From Rubrivivax sp. (GTDB lineage: Bacteria > Pseudomonadota > Gammaproteobacteria > Burkholderiales > Burkholderiaceae_C), in NCBI GenBank assembly GCA_030693565.1, contig JAUYAJ010000209.1, forward strand, positions 1 through 15,062: a stretch of 15,062 bases of DNA. Reading direction: 5' to 3'. The position numbers and the translations under genes were made by a program. The notes under the pieces are model-generated. The model saw nothing but the letters and a program-made list of their open reading frames with translations. It had not been told where the DNA came from and did no database searches. Each line of letters opens with the position of its first letter. Position 1 is the stretch's first letter. Below are positions 1 to 7,463 of the stretch, in pieces.

Positions 1-43
1 CCGAGCGGTCCTCGTCGGTCAATTGCAATTCCGTCTGGCGCAT
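1..43 (-). CDS. 5' end of a divergent ORF, possibly an IS630-type transposase (partial)
   Basis: On the minus strand an ATG at 43 is preceded, six bases upstream, by a perfect Shine-Dalgarno GGAGGT (complement of 50-55). The 14 codons in the window read MRQTELQLTDEDRS and are open to the edge. The short string Q-L-T-D-E-D-R is like the start of helix-turn-helix transposases of the IS630/Tc1 group as I remember them, but 14 residues cannot prove a family. The flanking bases 60-118 are more AT-rich than the rest of the window, and an lpxA tail is not found upstream of lpxB, both of which fit a mobile insertion here. The alternative is an ordinary divergent chromosomal gene. Confidence 0.4.
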   Translation of the reverse strand, partial: MRQTELQLTDEDRS

Positions 44-117
44 GACAACACCTCCGAGCATCGATGTGCGATGAGGAGAGTGTATTCATGTTCCGTTACT
101 TGCGTGTTGCCGCACTA
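1..117. mobile_element. Possible terminal part of an insertion sequence (IS630-like)
   Basis: The stretch holds the start of a divergent ORF (1-43), its Shine-Dalgarno, and about 60 bases of lower-GC DNA that end at CTAG (115-118). IS630-family elements duplicate a TA dinucleotide, often within CTAG. Reading inward from the TA gives TAGTGCGGCAACACGC, a plausible terminal repeat, but the other end is outside the window so the repeat cannot be tested. This is an inference from layout and composition. Confidence 0.3.
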
Positions 118-1272
118 GGCCTTCGCGTGGACGGCGCCGATCCACAGCTGGCGATGGTGGCCGGCGAGGCCTCCGGTGACTTGCTCGCGGGCTTGCTGCT
201 GGGTGGGCTGAAGACGCGCTGGCCGGCATTGCAAGCCGGCGGCATTGGCGGCCCGCGCATGGCCGCGCAAGGCTTCGACGCCTGGTGGCCGCACGACAAG
301 CTGGCGGTGCGCGGCTACGTCGAGGTGCTGCGCCATTACCGCGGCATCTCGGCGATTCGCGACGCGCTGGCGCAGCGATTGCTGGCGCAACCGCCGGCCG
401 TATTCATCGGTGTCGATGCGCCAGACTTCAACCTCGGCCTGGAAGCGCGCTTGCGGCGCGCCGGCATCAAGACCGTGCACTTCGTCTGCCCGTCGATCTG
501 GGCCTGGCGCGGCGGGCGGGCGAAGAAGATGGCGGCCAGTTGCGACCATGTGCTGTGCCTGTTCCCGTTCGAGCCCGAGATGCTGCATCGGCATGGCGTG
601 GCGGCCAGCTACGTCGGTCATCCGTTGGCCGACGCCATCGCGCTGGAGCCGCCGCGCGCCGCCAGCCGCGCCTTGCTGGGCCTGAGCGACGACGACGCCG
701 TCGTTGCCGTGCTGCCGGGCAGCCGGCGCTCGGAGATCGAGGCGATTGCACCGACCTTCTTGCAGGCGGTGGCTTTGATGCAGCGCCAGCGTCCCGGCAT
801 GCGCTTCCTGCTGCCGGTCGCGCCGGGGCTGCACGATTTGCTGGCACCGCTGCTGGCCCGGCATGCGGCCGGCGCGGCGCTGCAACTGCTGGACGGTCAG
901 TCGCACGCCGCGCTGGCGGCTTGCGATGTGACGCTGATCGCCAGCGGCACGGCGACGCTGGAAGCGGCGCTGTTCAAGCGGCCGATGGTCATCGGCTACC
1001 GTATGCACGCGCTGAGCTGGCAGATCATGAAACGCATGAAGTACCAACCCTGGGTCGGGCTGCCCAACATCCTGTGCCGCGACTTCGTCGTGCCTGAGCT
1101 GCTGCAGGACGACTGCCAGCCGCAAGCGCTGGCGCAGGCGACGCTGGCCTGGCTGGACGACGCTGCCGGCACGCGCCGGGTGGCGCAACGCTTCACCGAC
1201 CTTCATCACCAGCTGCGCTGCGACACCGCGCGCCGGGCCACCGATGCGATCGCGCAAGTCATCGCTGCTTGA
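88..1272 (+). CDS. lpxB: Lipid-A-disaccharide synthase LpxB
   Basis: LpxB (glycosyltransferase family 19) condenses UDP-2,3-diacylglucosamine with lipid X to give the tetraacyl disaccharide 1-phosphate of lipid A, at the cytoplasmic face of the inner membrane. Family motifs are clear: VAGEASGD (residues 24-31 from ATG 88), GVDAPDFN with the conserved Asp, CPSIWAWRGGRAKKM, LPGSRRSEI with the conserved Arg, IASGTATLEAALF and VGLPNIL. The protein is 394 residues, against roughly 380 in the family. The start is uncertain. ATG 88 has GAGGAG at 73-78, nine bases away. ATG 64 is in frame but has no ribosome site. GTG 127 gives a more usual N-terminus just before the first motif, but lacks a good site. 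Residues before about 14 may come from a mobile-element end. The 3' end overlaps rnhB by 29 bases. Confidence 0.95.
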   Translation: MFRYLRVAALGLRVDGADPQLAMVAGEASGDLLAGLLLGGLKTRWPALQAGGIGGPRMAAQGFDAWWPHDKLAVRGYVEVLRHYRGISAIRDALAQRLLAQPPAVFIGVDAPDFNLGLEARLRRAGIKTVHFVCPSIWAWRGGRAKKMAASCDHVLCLFPFEPEMLHRHGVAASYVGHPLADAIALEPPRAASRALLGLSDDDAVVAVLPGSRRSEIEAIAPTFLQAVALMQRQRPGMRFLLPVAPGLHDLLAPLLARHAAGAALQLLDGQSHAALAACDVTLIASGTATLEAALFKRPMVIGYRMHALSWQIMKRMKYQPWVGLPNILCRDFVVPELLQDDCQPQALAQATLAWLDDAAGTRRVAQRFTDLHHQLRCDTARRATDAIAQVIAA

Positions 1273-1867
1273 ACAGCTCGGCCTGACCTGGGTCACGCCG
1301 GTGCTGGTGGCCGGCGTCGACGAAGCCGGGCGCGGTCCGCTGGCCGGGCCGGTGGTGGCCGCCGCGGTGATCCTCGACGAGCGCCAGCCGATCAAAGGCC
1401 TGGCCGACTCCAAGCAACTGTCACCGCGGCGACGTGAGCTGCTGTTCGACCTCATCCGCGAGCGCGCCTTGTGTGTGTCCATCGCCGAGGCCAGCGTCGA
1501 CGAGATCGACCGCCTGAACATCTTGCAGGCGACGCTGCTGGCGATGCGCCGGGCCGTCGACGGCTTGCGCCTGCGTCCGGGCCATGTGCTGGTCGACGGC
1601 AACCGCCTGCCAGTGCTGAGCATGCCTGCGACGGCCATCGTCCAGGGCGACGCCAAGGTGGCGGCGATCTCGGCGGCGTCGATCCTGGCCAAGGTGCAGC
1701 GCGACCGCCTGTGCCAGGAATTGCACCAGCGTTACCCGGACTACGGCTTCGACGGCCACAAAGGTTATCCGACCGCGGCCCACCTGGCGGCGCTGCGCAC
1801 CCATGGCGCCTGCCCGGTGCACCGGCGCAGCTTTGCGCCGGTGCGCGAAGTGCTGGAGCGGCCATGA
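1244..1867 (+). CDS. rnhB: Ribonuclease HII
   Basis: RNase HII cuts the RNA strand of RNA-DNA hybrids and starts removal of single ribonucleotides misincorporated in DNA. The 207-residue protein carries the family signature VAGVDEAGRGPLAGPV with D26 and E27. The other two metal-binding acids are D118 (VLVDGN) and D136 (QGDAK), and the AISAASILAKVQRDR helix follows. The C-terminus has YPDYGFDGHKGYPTAAH, also typical. Length matches the family. The start at ATG 1244 lies inside lpxB, 29 bases before its stop, with no convincing Shine-Dalgarno, so translation is probably coupled to lpxB. The lpxB-rnhB order is common in proteobacteria. Its stop overlaps the next start as ATGA. Confidence 0.95.
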   Translation: MRSRKSSLLEQLGLTWVTPVLVAGVDEAGRGPLAGPVVAAAVILDERQPIKGLADSKQLSPRRRELLFDLIRERALCVSIAEASVDEIDRLNILQATLLAMRRAVDGLRLRPGHVLVDGNRLPVLSMPATAIVQGDAKVAAISAASILAKVQRDRLCQELHQRYPDYGFDGHKGYPTAAHLAALRTHGACPVHRRSFAPVREVLERP

Positions 1868-2646
1868 CGGTGTCCAAGGTGCAGGCGCTGAGCGCGCGCG
1901 ACAACCCCTTGCTGCAACGCCTGCGCCGGCTCGGCCAGGACCCAGCGGCTTATCGGCGCCTGGGCATGGCCTGGCTCGAAGGCGATCACCTGTGCCAGGC
2001 GCTGCGCGCGCGCAGCCGGCCGGCGGCGCAGGCCTTGATCACCGAAGCGGCCTGGGAGCAGGACGCGGCGCTGCGCGACCTGGCCGGCTGGGCCGAGCGC
2101 ATCAACGTCGTGTCGCCAGCGCTGTTTGCCAGCGTCAGCACGCTGGAGTCCCCGGCGGCGCTGGGATTCGTCATCGACTTGTCGGCCGCGCCGGCGGTCG
2201 ATGCGCTGGCGCCAACCGTCGTGCTCGACCGGCTGCAGGACGCTGGCAACGTCGGCAGCGTCTTGCGCAGTGCGGCCGCGCTGGGCGTGCAGCAGGTGCT
2301 GGCCTTGAAAGGCACGGCGGCGCTGTGGTCGCCCAAGGTGTTGCGTGCCGGCATGGGGGCGCATTTCGCGCTGCGCCTGGTCGAAGGCCTGGACGACATC
2401 GCGCTTGGCGTGCCGCTGCTGGCCACCAGTTCGCACGCCGGCGTGATGCTGCCGGCTGCCGACCTGCCATCGCCTTGTGCCTGGGTCTTCGGCCACGAAG
2501 GGCAGGGCGTGTCGCCGGCGCTGCTGGCGCGCTGCGCGATGCAGGTCAGCATTCCCCAGCCCGGCGGCGAGGAGTCGCTCAACGTCGCCGCCGCAGCGGC
2601 GATCTGCCTCTACGAATCAGCGCGGCGGGCTGGGCGCGCTCAGTAG
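1864..2646 (+). CDS. SpoU/TrmH-family RNA 2'-O-methyltransferase
   Basis: This is a member of the SPOUT (knotted) class of methyltransferases that use S-adenosylmethionine to methylate ribose 2'-OH in rRNA or tRNA. The 260-residue protein has an N-terminal substrate-binding part (about 1-105) and a catalytic SpoU domain (about 115-255). The three SpoU motifs are visible: motif 1 LDRLQDAGNVGSVLRSA (121-137) with the conserved N and R, motif 2 VFGHEGQGVS (208-217), and motif 3 SIPQPGGEESLNVAAAAAI (229-247). It begins at ATG 1864, overlapping the rnhB stop by four bases, so it is the third gene of a coupled set. The exact target nucleotide cannot be read from sequence, and I give no symbol. Its last seven bases overlap the convergent end of ppsR. 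Confidence 0.9.
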   Translation: MTVSKVQALSARDNPLLQRLRRLGQDPAAYRRLGMAWLEGDHLCQALRARSRPAAQALITEAAWEQDAALRDLAGWAERINVVSPALFASVSTLESPAALGFVIDLSAAPAVDALAPTVVLDRLQDAGNVGSVLRSAAALGVQQVLALKGTAALWSPKVLRAGMGAHFALRLVEGLDDIALGVPLLATSSHAGVMLPAADLPSPCAWVFGHEGQGVSPALLARCAMQVSIPQPGGEESLNVAAAAAICLYESARRAGRAQ

Positions 2647-3464
2647 ATCAGCCGGTCGGGCCGCAGGTCGCTGAGGATGGTGGTGGCGATCTCTTCGATC
2701 GACTTGTGCGTCGACGACAGCCAGGCGATGCCGTCGCGGCGCATCATGGCTTCAGCCTCATTGACCTCGTAGCGGCAGTTGTCCAGCGACGCATAGCGGC
2801 TGCCGGGGCGGCGCTCATGGCGGATCTGCGCCAGGCGGTCGGGGTTGATCGTCAGGCCGAAACATTTGCGCCGGTGCGGCGCCAGCGAGGTCGGCAGGTG
2901 ACCGCGCTCGAAGTCTTCGGGGATCAGCGGGTAGTTGGCGGCTTTGATGCCGTGCTGCATTGCCAGGTAGAGCGAGGTCGGCGTCTTGCCGCTGCGGCTG
3001 ACGCCGACCAGGATGACGTCGGCGATGTCCAGGTTGCGCGACGACTGGCCGTCGTCGTGCGCGAGGCTGAAGTTGATGGCCTCGATGCGGTCGTTGTATT
3101 CCTGGCTCTGGCTGGCGTCGTTGAAGCGCCCGACCCGGTGGTTGGACTTGACGCCGAGCTCCTCTTCGAGCGGCTCGACGAAGGTGCGGAACATGTCGAG
3201 CACCATGCCTTTGCAGCTAGGCCCGGTGACGATGTCGCGGATCTCGTCGTTGACCAAAGTGATGAAGACGATGGGCCGGCGGCCTTCGCGCTCGCCGACG
3301 TCGTTGATCTCGGCCACCAGCGACGCGGCTTTTGCCGCGGTGTCGATGAAAGGCCGGCGCACATGGCGCGGCTTGGTCGGAAACTGGGCCAGGATCGAGT
3401 TGCCAAAGGTCTCGGCGGTGATGCCGGTGCCATCAGAGACAAAAAACACACTTCTTTCGGGCAT
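2640..3464 (-). CDS. ppsR: PEP synthase regulatory protein (bifunctional kinase/pyrophosphorylase)
   Basis: PpsR (DUF299 family) inactivates PEP synthase by ADP-dependent phosphorylation of a threonine beside the catalytic histidine, and reactivates it by phosphate-dependent removal. The 274-residue product (E. coli about 277) has the family start RSVFFVSDGTGITAETFG and a P-loop ILVGVSRSGKTPTS with G154-x4-G159-K160-T161. I chose ATG 3464 because it begins the conserved domain and has GGAAG six bases upstream. A 25-residue upstream extension in frame is unlike the family. The target ppsA lies divergently 198 bases away, which supports the call strongly. The 3' end overlaps the methyltransferase stop by seven bases, and I see no terminator between the two converging genes. 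Confidence 0.95.
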   Translation of the reverse strand: MPERSVFFVSDGTGITAETFGNSILAQFPTKPRHVRRPFIDTAAKAASLVAEINDVGEREGRRPIVFITLVNDEIRDIVTGPSCKGMVLDMFRTFVEPLEEELGVKSNHRVGRFNDASQSQEYNDRIEAINFSLAHDDGQSSRNLDIADVILVGVSRSGKTPTSLYLAMQHGIKAANYPLIPEDFERGHLPTSLAPHRRKCFGLTINPDRLAQIRHERRPGSRYASLDNCRYEVNEAEAMMRRDGIAWLSSTHKSIEEIATTILSDLRPDRLIY

Positions 3465-3662
3465 GGAGGCTTCCGTGGGCCGGATCGCACCGGCGTGCCA
3501 GGCCATCATAAGGAAGAAGTCCCTAGAATCTGGCTTCATATTTCCGCCGCTCGGCCACTCGATGAGCCCCCCCAGCCCCCCTCTAAAAACGACTAGCGCG
3601 GCTGCGCGGGCGTGGGTCGCGCATGCGGAAGCACCGGTTTTGCAACATCACGGAGCTTTCCC
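3465..3662. promoter_or_regulatory. Divergent ppsR/ppsA intergenic control region
   Basis: Both genes must be initiated from this 198-base spacer. A plus-strand -10-like TAGAAT lies at 3524-3529 and a minus-strand -10-like TATGAT at 3505-3510. Neither has a convincing -35 at standard spacing, so exact promoters are uncertain. A C-rich run (seven then six C) sits at 3567-3581. I see no clear operator palindrome. Confidence 0.3.
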
Positions 3663-6059
<2,397 letters not shown>

Positions 6060-6081
6060 TGCGGCGCTGAAGTGGCTTGTC

Positions 6082-6108
6082 GACAAGGGCCCGTGAGGGT
6101 CCTTCGTC
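6082..6108 (+). terminator. Hairpin downstream of ppsA, probable terminator
   Basis: An eight-base-pair stem, AAGGGCCC (6085-6092) with GGGTCCTT (6097-6104), closes a GTGA tetraloop and contains one G-T pair. GAC/GTC at the base extends it with one bulged C. The 3' side is only mildly T-rich (CATTTCT), so it may be a weak or Rho-assisted terminator. Confidence 0.5.
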
Positions 6109-6233
6109 ATTTCTGGGCGCACTTTATCGGCGTCGAGGGTAAGCACTGATCGGACTTGCGAGCATGACGGGCGCGGCTGTCAGAAACCCGTAAGCCGCGG
6201 ACGAAACAGTCGCCCCAACGCCAAACCACGCCC

Positions 6234-6530
6234 ATGCTGACCTTTCTCAACCTTGTTCAGGTCGTTCTGTACATCGCCCTGCTGGGCTTGCTCGGCCAGG
6301 GCATCTTGTACGTGCTGGCGGGCGCCAAGCGCGACAGCAATTTCTTCTACAAATTGCTCCAGGTCGTGGGCAAGCCGTTCACGGCGATGGTGCGCAAGCT
6401 GACGCCAAAACGGGTTGCCGACCAGCATGTGCCGATCGTCACCTTCTTGCTGCTGCTGATCATCTATGTGGTGGTGACTTTCGAGAAGATCAACTTGTGC
6501 GTGGCGGCCAACATGGTGGGGTGCAGATGA
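6234..6530 (+). CDS. Small two-helix membrane protein of unknown function
   Basis: I recognise this only as a conserved hypothetical protein of Burkholderiales, without a known role. The 98-residue product has two hydrophobic segments, about residues 4-29 and 68-86. A basic loop between them contains AGAKRDSNFFYKLLQVV and KLTPKRVADQHVP. With short ends and a positively charged middle, both ends probably face the periplasm and the loop the cytoplasm; this is inferred from the positive-inside rule. No signal peptide cleavage site or enzyme motif is seen. The ATG has no obvious Shine-Dalgarno (CCACGCCC precedes it). The stop overlaps the start of the TPR gene as ATGA, so the two are probably made together. 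Confidence 0.75.
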   Translation: MLTFLNLVQVVLYIALLGLLGQGILYVLAGAKRDSNFFYKLLQVVGKPFTAMVRKLTPKRVADQHVPIVTFLLLLIIYVVVTFEKINLCVAANMVGCR

Positions 6531-7105
6531 ACCGACTGACTTACGAATGGTCCAAATGGAAGGCCATCACCTTGCTGGTGATCGGTCGCCGCGCTGGCGC
6601 GCTGACGCTGTTCAACAGCATGCTTGAGCGCTGGCCCGATGACACCTACTTGCTGTCCAGCCGGACCAATCTGCTGGCCCAGGATGGCCGCGTCGACGAG
6701 GCGCTGGTCGATTCGACACGGCTGACGGCGTTGCAGGCCAACAACCCGCGGACCTGGTTCAACCATGGTTTCGTGCTCGAGGCCGCCGGCCGTCTGGACG
6801 ACGCGCTGGACGCATTCGTGCGTTCCACCGAACTCAGCCCCAAGCTCGACCGCGCCTGGTACGGCATGGGCCTGGTGCTGATCCGCCTGCAGCGCTACGA
6901 CGAAGCCGTTGCTGCGCTCAAGCGCAATACCGAACTGCAGCCCATGAGCCCTTACGGCTGGTATCAGCTGGCCCGGGTCCATGTTGATCGCAAGGATACC
7001 GACGCGGCGGTGAAGATCATTCGCCACCTGCGCGGTTTCGAGCCCAAGGTCGCCGCTCAGCTTGAGCGAGAAACCGGACTGCTCGTCGGTAAACCGGCGT
7101 CCTGA
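6527..7105 (+). CDS. TPR-repeat protein
   Basis: The 192-residue protein is built almost wholly of tetratricopeptide repeats, helical scaffolds for protein-protein contacts. Repeats can be traced at about residues 45-75 (DTYLLSSRTNLLAQDGRVDEA), 78-112 (NPRTWFNHGFVLEAAGRLDDA), 113-146 (DRAWYGMGLVLIRLQRYDEA) and a degenerate one at 147-175 (SPYGWYQLARVHVDRKDTDA). The N-terminal 35 residues (WSKWKAITLLVIGRRAGAL) could form an amphipathic or weakly membrane-attached helix. There is no signal peptide. Start ATG 6527 overlaps the stop of the membrane protein upstream; an in-frame ATG at 6497 lies inside that gene and is less likely. The partner and role are unknown. The tight coupling suggests that it docks on the upstream membrane protein. 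Confidence 0.85.
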   Translation: MNRLTYEWSKWKAITLLVIGRRAGALTLFNSMLERWPDDTYLLSSRTNLLAQDGRVDEALVDSTRLTALQANNPRTWFNHGFVLEAAGRLDDALDAFVRSTELSPKLDRAWYGMGLVLIRLQRYDEAVAALKRNTELQPMSPYGWYQLARVHVDRKDTDAAVKIIRHLRGFEPKVAAQLERETGLLVGKPAS

Positions 7106-7126
7106 GGCCGGCAAGAGCGTCTGCAG

Positions 7127-7148
7127 TACCGGCTGGAAACGGCCGGTA
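7127..7148. other. Inverted repeat between the TPR gene and the symporter operon
   Basis: TACCGGC (7127-7133) and GCCGGTA (7142-7148) form a perfect seven-pair stem with an eight-base loop. There is no T-run after it, so it could be a weak terminator, an mRNA-processing structure or an operator. The function is not determined by the sequence. Confidence 0.3.
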
Positions 7149-7202
7149 GACAAAACCATAACGCCCGCTTTTGGGCATGACGTCGAGAAAAGGGGTACTG
7201 CG

Positions 7203-7460
7203 ATGAAGGTGAGTGAGAACCACCGTCTCTACTGGCAGAAGAACTTGCGGATCACCGGGATCTTGCTGTTCATCTGGTTCGTGGTGACGTTTGTCGTCGG
7301 CTATTACGCCCGCGACCTGAATTTCAACTTCTTTGGCTGGCCATTCAGTTTCTGGGTCGGTGCACAAGGCTCGTTGATCGTCTATGTGGCGATCATCGCG
7401 TTCTATGCCTACTACATGAACAAGCTGGACCAAGAACACGGCGTTGCCGAAGAGGAATAA
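7203..7460 (+). CDS. DUF4212 protein, small subunit of a sodium/solute symporter
   Basis: Members of DUF4212 are small membrane proteins encoded directly before VC_2705-type sodium:solute symporters, and are taken to be their accessory subunit. This 85-residue protein has a short cytoplasmic-looking start (KVSENHRLYWQKNLR), then two membrane helices at about residues 17-36 and 51-72. They are linked by a loop with the family hallmark FFGWPFSFWVGAQGS, and the tail is acidic (DQEHGVAEEE). The start at ATG 7203 has AAGGGG about seven bases upstream. A longer reading frame that overlaps the TPR gene would add non-conserved residues. Only three bases separate its stop from the start of the symporter, so the two are co-translated. 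Confidence 0.92.
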   Translation: MKVSENHRLYWQKNLRITGILLFIWFVVTFVVGYYARDLNFNFFGWPFSFWVGAQGSLIVYVAIIAFYAYYMNKLDQEHGVAEEE

Positions 7461-7463
7461 ATC

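Noticed and set aside
115..1692. A 525-codon minus-strand frame opposite lpxB and rnhB
   Set aside because: Two well-conserved genes account for the plus strand, and the antisense product has no domain.
1803..3596. A 597-codon plus-strand frame that runs across three genes
   Set aside because: It overlaps the methyltransferase in another frame and ppsR in antisense. Its composition (A, R, G, Q) is that of a shadow frame.
7147..7175. Promoter for the symporter pair based on TAGACA
   Set aside because: The -35-like hexamer has no -10 at 16-18 bases (TTTGGG there). The real promoter of this operon was not located.
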